From contig JBFFLX010000041.1 in NCBI GenBank assembly GCA_041554435.1, positions 1 through 24,448 on the forward strand: a stretch of DNA of 24,448 nt, read 5' to 3'. Below, piece by piece: positions 1-8,994 of this stretch. The notes beneath the pieces are model-generated. The model was not told the origin of the DNA, did no database searches, and saw nothing but the letters and a program-made list of their open reading frames with translations. The position numbers were made by a program, and so were the translations under genes. This DNA is from BM524 sp041554435. Its GTDB lineage: Bacteria > Bacteroidota > Bacteroidia > Bacteroidales > F082. Numbering within the stretch: position 1 is the stretch's first letter; the number at the start of each line of letters is the position of its first letter.

Positions 1-1
1 A

Positions 2-1798
2 AAATCCCAAATATTTGTTCAAAATGAACCTTCTGTTTTCTCACTGGAATATCGAAATCGAAGCAAAACCTCAATTATTGAACCCTTTAATAGATTTTAT
101 GAATCGGAAATAATTCAGGCTTTTAACTATTTAAAACAAAATATATTAAATGTTGTTTTTCAAATAATACTATTAATCGTTCTAATATATTTAATTGGCT
201 TATTGAGTAATAAACTAAAAGAAACTGATTTTGATGAAGATTCTATTTACAGCAAATACCTGGTGAAAATAATTTCCCGTCGACTGAGTTCAGCTCTCGT
301 ACTGGCAATCTTTTTATCAATAATAATATTTCCCAATCGTCAGGAGGTTTTAAAGGATTTCCTGATGTTAATAATTACTTTACCAATTATATTGTTGGCC
401 AAAACCATAGTTAACAAAGCCTTTCATATCTACCTGAATATTTTTGGTGTTCTTATAGTGCTGAATATCATATATATAATATTTCCTCCCGATAATATTT
501 ATTATATGATAATAATGTTGCTTACAGCTATTTTGGAAATTTATGTACTATGGAAAGTGTTTTGGTATTTTTATCATTCCAAAAAACTTGCACCATTTTT
601 TAATGGTGTAGTTGTATTTATTATAGGCATTAACCTGGGATTCTCAATTGTTGGTTTTTTTGGATTATTTTATGGTTCCACAACACTTGCGGAATTAACC
701 CTTAATGTGCCATTCTTTAGTGCTTATAGCGGGTTTTTAATATTTATCTCCATGATAATTTTAAATGGAATGATATCTTTCTTCTTCGATTCAAATCATG
801 CTAATAAATTAAATGTTATTTCAATTCATGGAAAAGTAATTAAAAAACGAATACTGTCAATTATTAATATCAGTATGGTTTTAATATGGCTTAGCGCAAT
901 ATTGAACGTATTAAATATCAGAAGAGAAATAACTGAGGGTATTGGTAATGCATTAACCTACGAAATAGTATTAGGTTCTGCTTCTTTTACAATTGGAAAT
1001 GTGCTGCTTTTCTTTTTCGTAATTTGGTTATCAATAGTCATATCCAAAATAATCAAGATCTTATTGGAGGAGGATATTTTCACTAAGATAAATATGGCCA
1101 AAGGATTGCCGCATACCATAGCTATTATGGTCCGCTATTCAATTATTACAGTTGGTGTATTACTTGCAATAAGTGCTGTAGGAATGCCATTAAGCAGTAT
1201 TACAGTGCTTGCCGGTGCTTTCGGAATTGGTATTGGTTTCGGGTTACAGAGCATTTTTAACAATATTGTATCGGGATTCATACTTCTGTTTGAAAGGCCC
1301 ATACAAATTGGTGATACCATTGAAGTTGGAGCCCTGATAGGAACTGTAAAATCAATCGGCATCAGGGCCAGTAATATCAGAACTTTTGATGGCGCCGATA
1401 TAATTGTCCCCAATGGTGAACTAGTATCAAATCAGGTTGTTAACTGGACCCTCTCGGATCAGCAGCGCCGTATTGAAGTGCTTGCAGGGGTAGCTTATGG
1501 GTCTGATCCTCACAAAGTTAAAGAGTTGTTTGAAAAAGTACTTGCAGAACATAAAGATATTTTAAAAGATCCTGCTCCTAATGTGTATTTCCAAGGACTG
1601 GGGAATAGTTCCCTGGATTTCAGACTTTTATTCTGGACTCCAAGTTTTACTGAATGGCTACGTATTAAAAGCGAAATTGTTTTTGGTGTCCACGACATAC
1701 TTTATAAGGAAGGAATAACTATCCCATTCCCTCAAATGGATTTGCATTTGAAGTCTATTGAAAAACCATTGGAAATCACGAAAAAGGAAGAAAAATAA
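2..1798 (+). CDS. MscS-family mechanosensitive ion channel, large multi-helix type (5' end outside window)
   Basis: A channel that would release solutes through the inner membrane on hypo-osmotic shock. The reading frame is open from base 2 with no stop and no in-frame ATG before the TTG at 203, so the gene starts upstream of the window; 598 codons are visible. The first ~45 visible residues are hydrophilic, followed by about eleven hydrophobic helices. The MscS core lies in the last ~230 residues: the glycine/alanine-rich pore helix (LAGAFGIGIGFGLQ, about bases 1207-1248), then SIFNNIVSGFILLFERPIQIGD (split by its conserved FERP and IGD parts), then the beta domain with VPNGELVSNQVVNW near 1410-1450 and an alpha/beta C-terminal domain. 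The length and the many extra helices resemble MscK/YbdG-type relatives rather than short MscS. The next gene is 113 bases or more away with its own promoter. Family is certain; gating properties are not readable. Confidence 0.93.
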   Translation, partial: KSQIFVQNEPSVFSLEYRNRSKTSIIEPFNRFYESEIIQAFNYLKQNILNVVFQIILLIVLIYLIGLLSNKLKETDFDEDSIYSKYLVKIISRRLSSALVLAIFLSIIIFPNRQEVLKDFLMLIITLPIILLAKTIVNKAFHIYLNIFGVLIVLNIIYIIFPPDNIYYMIIMLLTAILEIYVLWKVFWYFYHSKKLAPFFNGVVVFIIGINLGFSIVGFFGLFYGSTTLAELTLNVPFFSAYSGFLIFISMIILNGMISFFFDSNHANKLNVISIHGKVIKKRILSIINISMVLIWLSAILNVLNIRREITEGIGNALTYEIVLGSASFTIGNVLLFFFVIWLSIVISKIIKILLEEDIFTKINMAKGLPHTIAIMVRYSIITVGVLLAISAVGMPLSSITVLAGAFGIGIGFGLQSIFNNIVSGFILLFERPIQIGDTIEVGALIGTVKSIGIRASNIRTFDGADIIVPNGELVSNQVVNWTLSDQQRRIEVLAGVAYGSDPHKVKELFEKVLAEHKDILKDPAPNVYFQGLGNSSLDFRLLFWTPSFTEWLRIKSEIVFGVHDILYKEGITIPFPQMDLHLKSIEKPLEITKKEEK

Positions 1799-1881
1799 AT
1801 ATTTATTATACTATTTATATCTCTTTTGTTTTATCTCTCATAAGGAGAAATATTCCAGATATTTGTGCAAATTGATGTGTT

Positions 1882-1914
1882 TTTGATGTATTATTTTGCC
1901 AAAATATAGCTTTG
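1882..1914 (+). promoter_or_regulatory. Bacteroidota-type promoter of the GH3 gene
   Basis: A -33 TTTG (1882-1885), a 21-base spacer and a -7 TAGCTTTG (1907-1914) fit the Bacteroidota consensus TTTG-N19-21-TAnnTTTG. Transcription should begin near 1918, leaving a leader of about 35 bases to the ATG at 1954. The upstream in-frame TTG at 1912 lies inside the -7 box, which argues against it as a start. Confidence 0.65.
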
Positions 1915-1953
1915 AATATATTACTTTCGAAGGCTGAAAAAAATGATGTTTTT

Positions 1954-4740
1954 ATGAGGTATTTTGTATTATTATTTGCGTATTTATTGTTGAATATACA
2001 GCCGGTTAATTCACTATTGGCTCAAAATAAATCCGATATAGATTTTAAGGTTGACAGCGTTTTGAACCTCATGACTCTGGACGAAAAAATTGGTCAAATG
2101 GCTCAGGCTGAAAGAGGAGCGCTGGAAAGTATAAGCGATATCTCATTTTATAAACTAGGCTCACTCCTTAGCGGAGGAGGATCTTCTCCCAGCCCCAATA
2201 ATCAACAATCGTGGGCTAATATGTACGATGAATATCAGTCGTATGCATTGCAAAGCCGTTTGGGGATTCCTCTTATTTATGGTGTAGATGCAGTTCATGG
2301 GCATAATAATGTTTACGGGGCAGTTATTTTTCCACATAATATAGGATTAGGCTGTACCTGGAATCCCGAATTGGTTAAAACTGTTAGCGAAATTACTGCT
2401 TTAGAAGTGGCTGCAACAGGAATCGACTGGACATTTGCCCCGTGTATTGCAGTACCGCAAAATGAAAGATGGGGCAGGACCTATGAGGGATTTGGAGAAA
2501 CTGCAGAAATTCAGAAAATTATGTCTGCTGCCAGTGTGCAAGGACTACAGGCAAACCTGTCCGATCCTCAAACAGTATTGGCTTGTGCAAAACATTTTGT
2601 TGGTGATGGCGGAACACAATTTGGTCTAGATCAGGGAAATACTGTTGTTTCCGAACAAATACTTCGTGAAGTACATATGCCGGGATATATCGACGCTATA
2701 GAAAATAATGTAGGTTCAATAATGGCATCATACAATAGTTGGAATGGTGTTAAATTACATGGTAGCGAGTATTTATTGACTGATGTTTTGAAAACTGAAC
2801 TTGGATTTGAAGGTTTTGTCGTTTCCGACTGGGCAGGCGTTGATCAAATTACAGAAGATTACAGACAAGCCGTTAAGAGAGCAATAAATGCAGGTATCGA
2901 CATGGTGATGGTGCCCGACAGATACATTTATTTTATAAGTATACTTAAAAGTTTAGTTATTGATGGTGAAGTGAGTGAAGACAGAATTGACGATGCTGTT
3001 CGAAGAATATTAAAACAAAAATTCCTGCTTAATCTTTTTGAGAAACCTTTTACCGATAGTTCTCTTGCTTCTTCCTTCGGATCGGAAGCACATAGAAATG
3101 TAGGCCGTCAAGCTGTAAGAGAGTCAATTGTTTTACTTAGTGCAAAAAATGATGTGCTTCCATTAAAAAAGGATAATCAGAAAATATTGGTTGTAGGTAG
3201 TAAAGCAAAAGATTTGGGTGCACAATGCGGTGGATGGTCGATTTCATGGCAGGGCTCGAATGGTAATATTACTCAGGGAACTACAATTTTTCAAGCTATT
3301 GAAAGCATAGCACAGTCGAGTGAGATAGTTTATTCTGAAAATGGAAACTATAATGGAGATGCTGATATTGCCGTTGTTGTTATTGGAGAAAATCCTTATG
3401 CCGAAGGTGCCGGAGACCGGACATCTCTTTTAATTGAAAACGATCAGGTAAATCTTATTAAATCCATTAAAGAAAAAGGAATTCCTGTGATTACACTTTT
3501 GGTTTCTGGACGACCAATGATAATAGGCGAAACTCTTCCTTATACAGATGCCTTTTTTGCCTGTTGGCTGCCCGGAACAGAAGGCGATGGAATTGCAGAA
3601 GTTTTATTTGGCGATTATAATCCATCAGCTAAGTTAACCCATTCATGGCCCAGAGAAATGAGTCAGATACCTATAAACTACGGAGATAGTAATTATGAAC
3701 CATTATTTGCTTATAAACATGGGCTTCAAAGTTTTCCTTCGGCACTAACAAGCCAAAACCTGGAATTGTATTCTGCCGTTGCAGAATCTCCAAATACTAT
3801 TGTTTTAAGTTTATCTGACCAAATTACTTCATATGATATCGAGTATAATGAAATAGAAATAAAGGTTAATAATCAGGTGATTAACAATGATGTATTAGAT
3901 GTTAGTGTTTCAAATGATGATGAATCACAACTATTAATAGAATTGAACAACTCTTTAAATTCAACCGACAACATCAGCATTTCTTATTTTGGAAATGGTA
4001 TTTATTCAAATAATTTGCAGCTAAAAACCTTTACAAATTATTTCGTTTATAATTCAGTTAGCGGGTCAGGTGGAACAATTTTATTACCCGGAAAAGTGGA
4101 AGCCGAAAACTATGTTGATATGCAAGGCATTCAAACGGAGCCCTGTAACGATACAGGTGGTGGACTAAATGTTGGATATATTGAGCCGGGCGACTGGATG
4201 AAATATAATGTAAAAGTTAATCAGAGCGGTTTGTATGCCCTTAAGGCTAGAATTTCAGGCTATAATTCTGGTTCTCTTTTGATACAATTCAACCAGAGCA
4301 ATAATACTTATGTAAACTATCAATCAACAAATGGTTGGCAAAGTTGGCAGACATTTAGTTCAGAGGTTCAACTGGAAGAAGGAAATTACGAAATGAAAGT
4401 CGTGGCCCAGTCTAATGCCTTCAACATAAATTATTTCGATTTTGAATTGATAAATGGCATTAGTGATTTAGAATCCTCTTTGGGAGAAATTGTTCTTAAA
4501 CCAAATCCGGTAAAATCTCACTTTCAACTTGAGTTTAATATGTTTAAAAATGATAATATTTGTATTAAACTTTACAATATTTCAGGGAAACTTATGCAAA
4601 TATTTTATGAAGGACAATCCTCACCAGGCAAAAAAAATTATAATTTTAATCTCGATAATAATATCTCTGCAGGAATATATTTCCTCGAGATAAAAGATAG
4701 TAAAAAGAGATACATTAAGAAGTTGATGGTAAACAACTAA
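1954..4740 (+). CDS. Secreted glycoside hydrolase family 3 beta-glucosidase with CBM6 and T9SS sorting domain
   Basis: An exported exo-acting beta-glucosidase that would trim glucose from beta-glucans or cello-oligosaccharides at the cell surface. From the ATG at 1954 (928 aa) there is a signal peptide ending near NSLLAQ. The GH3 barrel follows, with KHFVGDGG and the nucleophile aspartate D292 in VVSDWAG, then the second domain with GENPYAEGAGDR, in which E484 fits the acid/base of the barley ExoI type. An Ig-like stretch (about 600-705) precedes a CBM6 module (about 711-835; KVEAENY, GYIEPGDWMKY). The tail from about 842 is a type A T9SS sorting domain (LKPNPV, GKLMQI, SAGIYFLEI). The earlier TTG at 1912 was rejected because it falls in the promoter and would mask the signal peptide. 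No SusC/SusD neighbours are present, so it appears to stand alone rather than in a polysaccharide utilisation locus. Confidence 0.95.
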   Translation: MRYFVLLFAYLLLNIQPVNSLLAQNKSDIDFKVDSVLNLMTLDEKIGQMAQAERGALESISDISFYKLGSLLSGGGSSPSPNNQQSWANMYDEYQSYALQSRLGIPLIYGVDAVHGHNNVYGAVIFPHNIGLGCTWNPELVKTVSEITALEVAATGIDWTFAPCIAVPQNERWGRTYEGFGETAEIQKIMSAASVQGLQANLSDPQTVLACAKHFVGDGGTQFGLDQGNTVVSEQILREVHMPGYIDAIENNVGSIMASYNSWNGVKLHGSEYLLTDVLKTELGFEGFVVSDWAGVDQITEDYRQAVKRAINAGIDMVMVPDRYIYFISILKSLVIDGEVSEDRIDDAVRRILKQKFLLNLFEKPFTDSSLASSFGSEAHRNVGRQAVRESIVLLSAKNDVLPLKKDNQKILVVGSKAKDLGAQCGGWSISWQGSNGNITQGTTIFQAIESIAQSSEIVYSENGNYNGDADIAVVVIGENPYAEGAGDRTSLLIENDQVNLIKSIKEKGIPVITLLVSGRPMIIGETLPYTDAFFACWLPGTEGDGIAEVLFGDYNPSAKLTHSWPREMSQIPINYGDSNYEPLFAYKHGLQSFPSALTSQNLELYSAVAESPNTIVLSLSDQITSYDIEYNEIEIKVNNQVINNDVLDVSVSNDDESQLLIELNNSLNSTDNISISYFGNGIYSNNLQLKTFTNYFVYNSVSGSGGTILLPGKVEAENYVDMQGIQTEPCNDTGGGLNVGYIEPGDWMKYNVKVNQSGLYALKARISGYNSGSLLIQFNQSNNTYVNYQSTNGWQSWQTFSSEVQLEEGNYEMKVVAQSNAFNINYFDFELINGISDLESSLGEIVLKPNPVKSHFQLEFNMFKNDNICIKLYNISGKLMQIFYEGQSSPGKKNYNFNLDNNISAGIYFLEIKDSKKRYIKKLMVNN

Positions 4741-4741
4741 C

Positions 4742-4799
4742 AGTTAAAAACTAAAAACTAACAATTAAAAACTAAAAGTTAAAAATTAAAAATTAAAAG
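4742..4799 (+). repeat. Degenerate AT-rich short tandem repeat
   Basis: About five degenerate copies of a 9-11 base unit resembling GTTAAAAACTA lie directly after the GH3 stop codon. It is followed by a CCTCC (4815-4819) / GGAGG (4834-4838) inverted repeat with a 14-base loop and no T-tract, so this is a weak terminator candidate at best. No coding potential was seen. Confidence 0.5.
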
Positions 4800-4887
4800 G
4801 TGATTGACCAATGACCTCCTTCACTAAAGTTTCGGAGGACAAAGAATGACCAACAAACATCTACAATAAATAACTAATTAAAAAAAA

Positions 4888-6309
4888 ATGAAAATACTAC
4901 TAACAGGGGCATCGGGATATATTGGAAAGCGACTTCTTCCGGTTTTGGTAGATGGTGGCCATGAGGTTATTTGCTGTGTTAGAGATGTTACCAGGTTTTC
5001 TCCCCCCGAATCACTTAAAGAAAGGGTAACAGTAATACAACTGGATTTATTGGAAAAGGATTCATTACAAAGAATCCCAAAAGATATCGACGGGGCTTTT
5101 TATTTGGTTCATTCAATGTCCACATCTTCTGATTATCAGCAACTTGAGCAAGAGTCGGCTGTTAATTTCAGAGAAGCAATTAATCTGACTAAAGTTCAGC
5201 ATGTTGTTTACTTAAGTGGCATAGTAAATGAATCTGCTTTGTCAAAGCATCTTACTTCCCGTAAAAATGTTGAGACTGAACTTAGCAAAGGGAAATACAA
5301 TTTTACAACTTTACGAGCAGGGATTATCATAGGCTCGGGAAGTGCATCTTTTGAAATAATGAGGGACCTGGTGGAGAAACTCCCCCTTATGATAACTCCA
5401 AAATGGTTAAATACTAAATGTCAGCCCATCGGGATTTCAGATGTAATAATTATTCTTTCTAAAACTATATTTAATACAAAAACTTATAATAAAGGCTTCG
5501 ATATTGGAGGTCCTGATGTATTATCATATAAGGAAATGTTATTGGAGTTAGGGAGGATAAGAAACCTAAAACGCCATATTTTTATTGTCCCTGTAATGAC
5601 CCCCAAACTGTCTTCCTATTGGTTATATTTTGTAACATCCACCTCATATAAACTTGCGGTTGCACTTGTTAATTCAATGAAAATAGAAGTTGTTTGTAAG
5701 GATGATGAGATAAACAAAATATTGGGTATTCAACCAATAAGTTATGAGGATTCAATAGAAAGAGCCTTTAGTAAAATTGAGAGAAACGAAGTTATATCCA
5801 GTTGGAAGGACGCCTTTATAAGTAGTGGCTTTGATTTTAATATTTCAGAGTTTATTCAGGTTCCGTCTCATGGATGTTTCAGAGATGTTAGAGAAAGAAA
5901 ACTTAACAATAAGGAGGCAAGTATTGACAAAATCTGGAGCATTGGTGGAGATAATGGTTGGTATTATGGCACATGGCTGTGGCAGTTTAGAGGATTTCTG
6001 GATAAAATGGTAGGTGGTGTTGGTTTAAGAAGAGGACGAACATCTGAGGACTCTTTAAATACCGGAGATGCACTAGACTTCTGGAGGGTATTGTACGCAA
6101 ATAAAAGTGAGGGACGTTTATTATTATTTGCTGAAATGAAATTGCCCGGAGAAGCCTGGCTGGAATTCAAAATTAAGGATGATAAATTGATGCAAACTGC
6201 TACTTTCAGACCCTTGGGATTGCTGGGAAGATTGTATTGGTATTTGGTTCTTCCATTTCATGGCTTTATTTTTAATGGAATGATTAAAAAATTAAGTAAA
6301 ACATCATAG
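4888..6309 (+). CDS. NAD(P)-binding SDR-like protein with C-terminal DUF2867 (YbjT-like)
   Basis: A two-domain protein of 473 aa, close in length to E. coli YbjT. The N-terminal half is an atypical short-chain dehydrogenase/NmrA-type Rossmann fold: the dinucleotide loop TGASGYIG is at residues 6-13, with VHSMS and YLSGIV strands after it. The catalytic YxxxK of classical SDRs is not visible, so it may bind NAD(P)H as a sensor or have an unusual reaction. The C-terminal ~150 residues match DUF2867 (CFRDVRER, WYYGTWLW, DALDFWRV, GEAWLEF, ending in a hydrophobic YWYLVLPFHGFIFNGMI). No signal peptide is visible, so it should be cytoplasmic, perhaps membrane-associated. The ATG at 4888 follows an A-rich run, typical of this phylum. 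It is flanked by gaps of 147 and 197 bases, so it is probably monocistronic. Biochemical role unknown. Confidence 0.88.
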   Translation: MKILLTGASGYIGKRLLPVLVDGGHEVICCVRDVTRFSPPESLKERVTVIQLDLLEKDSLQRIPKDIDGAFYLVHSMSTSSDYQQLEQESAVNFREAINLTKVQHVVYLSGIVNESALSKHLTSRKNVETELSKGKYNFTTLRAGIIIGSGSASFEIMRDLVEKLPLMITPKWLNTKCQPIGISDVIIILSKTIFNTKTYNKGFDIGGPDVLSYKEMLLELGRIRNLKRHIFIVPVMTPKLSSYWLYFVTSTSYKLAVALVNSMKIEVVCKDDEINKILGIQPISYEDSIERAFSKIERNEVISSWKDAFISSGFDFNISEFIQVPSHGCFRDVRERKLNNKEASIDKIWSIGGDNGWYYGTWLWQFRGFLDKMVGGVGLRRGRTSEDSLNTGDALDFWRVLYANKSEGRLLLFAEMKLPGEAWLEFKIKDDKLMQTATFRPLGLLGRLYWYLVLPFHGFIFNGMIKKLSKTS

Positions 6310-6506
6310 AATTTATTGCTAAACCAACACATTGTTGATCCATAAATACTTAAAGGAAAGTAGTTAATTAGTAAGCCCCAATAAACAAAATTATAGTTTT
6401 CTCCTTTTGTCTTTTAAATCATGATAACCGAATATTGGAATAATTAGACAGTATTAAAAAAATTATTTATTTTTATGCTTTAATATTATAAACCAACATT
6501 AATAAA

Positions 6507-7280
6507 ATGAAAATACTAAAACAATTTCTTATGATTATTATGGTTTTAACCGTGATAATTTCATGTAAAAAAGATGAAAAAAACAATGGGGTTACACTGA
6601 GTACTGATACCATCAGCGCCAAATGGATAGTTAGTGGCTCGGCTGAATACAGTTCGTTCGAATTTAATAAGAGCGGTAATTATATTATTGTTAAGTATGC
6701 TAATACTGCTAATCAACTTGTAAAATTTGGCACCTATACAATTTCTGAATCAACAATTATTTTATCTGATTATGGTAATATTATAGTTTCAGAAATTAAA
6801 GATAATAGCATAACTTTTATATTTAAAACTTCCATTGACCCTGATACAGAAATTAATATTACTGCAAATAAGCAAGAGGAAATGGAAAGTACAACTAATA
6901 CAGATTTGTTATGCAGGACCTGGGAATTGCTTACTTTAAATGATGAGCCCGTAGCAGGTACTGAAATGGAACTTACTGTATTGTTTTCCAAAGCAGGAAC
7001 TTATTTTGTTACTTATAGTAATGACCCTGATACTGAGAATATTGCACAATGGAAGTGGAAAAATACTGAGGAAACAGAACTCTACTATTCCTGGGATGAA
7101 GTACCTGTATGGGAACAAGAGAGTTATGTGGTAATAACTGAATTGACTTCAAGTACTTTAATTATCACAGAAGGTGATATTGTATATGTACTTCAGCCAG
7201 CCTCCAATATGAAATCAGCGGATTCAAATAACTTAAATGAATTCTCTGATAAAGAGATAAATGGTATTTTTAAAAGATAA
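6507..7280 (+). CDS. Lipoprotein with two lipocalin-like halves
   Basis: A 257-aa lipoprotein: the signal peptide ends in the lipobox VIISC with the lipidated cysteine at residue 20, followed by KKD. Two beta-rich segments repeat the same layout. The first (about 37-110) contains AKWIVSG, YSSFEFNKSGNYII and GTYTISESTIILSDYG. The second (about 134-235) contains CRTWELLTLND, MELTVLFSKAGTYFVTY, AQWKWKNTEETELYY and the final strands. The pattern W-(10-20)-F.F...G.Y......G.(W/Y).........L is that of Bacteroidota lipocalin-like (DUF4923/DUF5004-type) domains. These are usually cell-surface or periplasmic with unknown ligands. It stands alone and ends at a strong shared terminator. The lipoprotein call is firm; the domain family is inferred from pattern only. 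Confidence 0.8.
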   Translation: MKILKQFLMIIMVLTVIISCKKDEKNNGVTLSTDTISAKWIVSGSAEYSSFEFNKSGNYIIVKYANTANQLVKFGTYTISESTIILSDYGNIIVSEIKDNSITFIFKTSIDPDTEINITANKQEEMESTTNTDLLCRTWELLTLNDEPVAGTEMELTVLFSKAGTYFVTYSNDPDTENIAQWKWKNTEETELYYSWDEVPVWEQESYVVITELTSSTLIITEGDIVYVLQPASNMKSADSNNLNEFSDKEINGIFKR

Positions 7281-7293
7281 AGTTCAAACACTG

Positions 7294-7332
7294 AAAAAAG
7301 GCACAAAAACATATGATTTTTGTGCCTTTTTA
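7294..7332. terminator. Bidirectional intrinsic terminator between convergent genes
   Basis: A perfect 10-base stem GGCACAAAAA (7300-7309) / TTTTTGTGCC (7317-7326) has a 7-base loop. It is preceded by six A (7294-7299) and followed by five T (7327-7331), so it makes a U-tract on either strand. It serves both the lipoprotein gene (+) and the beta-propeller gene (-). Confidence 0.9.
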
Positions 7333-7353
7333 TTTTAAGTTTAATTGATAATA

Positions 7354-8610
7354 TTACTTAATAACAACTTTTTCGGAATAGGTATTATTTGTATCAGTTA
7401 AAACCAGATTGTAAATTCCTTTTTGTAGTTGGTCGGTAGAAATTCGTAGCTCTCCGTTCTGGGCAATATTTAAATTATTTGCTGAATAAACTAGTTGACC
7501 ATTCATATTCAATAATCTCAAATTAGTGTTCGTACCCGAAGAATTGTTTAGACTCACATTTATAAACGATGTGGCAGGATTCGGATATACACTTATATTT
7601 TTTTCTTGTGTAATATCTTCAAAGCCCGTGAAAAATGCTGCAGTTGAAAGCACAGTACCACTTTCTCCAACTGCCCATCCCGTTTGATTATCAGTAAAAA
7701 ATACCTTTGTGAGGAAATCGCCACCAGAAGGGTAATCATACTCCCAGTTTTCACCACCATCGGTAGTTTTTAAGAGTACAGAAGAGCCATCTTGACCTCC
7801 TGATGCCCAGCCATTCATATCATCGCTAAAGTAAATTGAACTTAGTGATAAATCTTCTGAAAAAATCTCACTTGACCATGTCTCACCACCGTCGGTAGTT
7901 TTAAAAATTGCAGGAACGTGAGGTAAGCCTAAATAATAGGCAACAACAAATGCAGTGGTCGAATTTGTTGTGAAAACCTCATGCATATGATAGGATTGAT
8001 CATACATAATTTCTGTCCAATTGGAACCTCCATCTGTGGTATGTAAAATGGCTCCTGTTTCTCCAACGGCATAACCATTGTTAAATGAACTAAAATGTAT
8101 GCTTTTTAAAGGACTTTTATGTGACTCATTAAGTTGGTGTATCCAGTTTTGTCCACCATCATTGGTATAAAGTATTTCCCTTTGACTTATTAAAGAAGGA
8201 TAACTTCCATTATCACCACCTACTGCCCATCCGGTAGTTTCGTCTAGGAAGAATATGTCGTATAAAAATTCGCTGCTACCGGGATTTTGCATATTCCATG
8301 TTTGACCACCATCATTGGTGTTAATAATTTTTCCACCGTATCCTGTGGCCCAACCATTATATTCGTCAGCAAAGAAAATACTATAATATGTGTTGTTAGC
8401 AGGCGCTGCCATATCTTCCCAGGAAATTCCTCCATCAGTTGAATGTAAAATTAAGCCAGTGTTTCCGCTTATCCAGCCTTCCGATTGGTTTATAAAATGT
8501 ACATCGAATAAATAATTATTTACTCCTGAATTTTGCTCATGCCAGGCCGACTGTGCGTATCCCGTAGTTATAAGAAAGATGATTGCTAGTAGTAAATTTA
8601 GTTTTTTCAT
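7354..8610 (-). CDS. Secreted Ycf48/BNR-like beta-propeller with T9SS sorting domain
   Basis: An exported seven-bladed propeller candidate of 418 aa. From the ATG at 8608-8610 the protein opens with MKKLNLLLAIIFLITTGYAQS, a signal peptide split at the final AQS. It then shows repeats of about 45-55 residues with the pattern (L)xxVxFxxxxxGWxxGxxGxILxTxDGGxxW; six clear T.DGG turns are visible and a seventh blade is degenerate (GWAVGESGTVLST). This matches the Ycf48/Hcf136 photosystem-assembly-like family, which in Bacteroidota is a generic secreted propeller unrelated to photosynthesis. The last ~75 residues are a T9SS type A sorting domain (ISVYPNPATSFINVSL, LLNMNGQLVY, KGIYNLVLT). A further in-frame ATG at 8649 would add 13 lysine-rich residues; the inner start gives the cleaner signal peptide and an A-rich leader. 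The substrate or partner is unknown. Confidence 0.9.
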   Translation of the reverse strand: MKKLNLLLAIIFLITTGYAQSAWHEQNSGVNNYLFDVHFINQSEGWISGNTGLILHSTDGGISWEDMAAPANNTYYSIFFADEYNGWATGYGGKIINTNDGGQTWNMQNPGSSEFLYDIFFLDETTGWAVGGDNGSYPSLISQREILYTNDGGQNWIHQLNESHKSPLKSIHFSSFNNGYAVGETGAILHTTDGGSNWTEIMYDQSYHMHEVFTTNSTTAFVVAYYLGLPHVPAIFKTTDGGETWSSEIFSEDLSLSSIYFSDDMNGWASGGQDGSSVLLKTTDGGENWEYDYPSGGDFLTKVFFTDNQTGWAVGESGTVLSTAAFFTGFEDITQEKNISVYPNPATSFINVSLNNSSGTNTNLRLLNMNGQLVYSANNLNIAQNGELRISTDQLQKGIYNLVLTDTNNTYSEKVVIK

Positions 8611-8994
8611 TTTTTTAATTTTTTTCTTAACCTTATATTTTGTGTTCATTATATATATGCACGCTGTTAAAAAATAGTTGCCTGACTAGAAGTAATTAAT
8701 ATACATATAGTCGATTGAAAGGAGTAGTTCTTACACTTTGTGGATTAATTTATTACTCCAATCTTGAACTTTAATGATAACTTTATCTTATGGAATCAGT
8801 ATATTCCGTCAAAATTAACCGGAGTTTGATAAGGAATTATTATTCAGAGGATTATTTGGTTTCATTACATTTATTACTGATATTTTGTTTTATAATATTA
8901 GGAGGCATATCTTATTTTAATAGTCATTTGACAAAGCACTTTAGATAAGTTAACTTTGTAAAGAACACTATGTTCAAAACCAAATTTTACCAAA
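8611..8994. other. Divergent intergenic region, no gene seen
   Basis: This stretch separates the minus-strand propeller gene from the plus-strand 8995 gene. The plus-strand side holds a TAACTTTG -7 box (listed separately). On the minus strand the only consensus match is CAAAATTA at 8810-8817 (reverse complement TAATTTTG), which would give a long leader of about 195 bases and has no -33 partner, so the propeller promoter is unresolved. No conserved RNA or repeat was recognised. Confidence 0.4.
8951..8958 (+). promoter_or_regulatory. -7 box upstream of the 8995 gene
   Basis: TAACTTTG matches the Bacteroidota -7 consensus TAnnTTTG. A start of transcription near 8962 leaves about 32 bases of leader to the ATG at 8995. 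The -33 element is poor (TTTT around 8925). Confidence 0.45.

Noticed and set aside
4815..4838. CCTCC/GGAGG inverted repeat after the GH3 gene as a terminator
   Set aside because: Five-base stem, 14-base loop and no T-tract.
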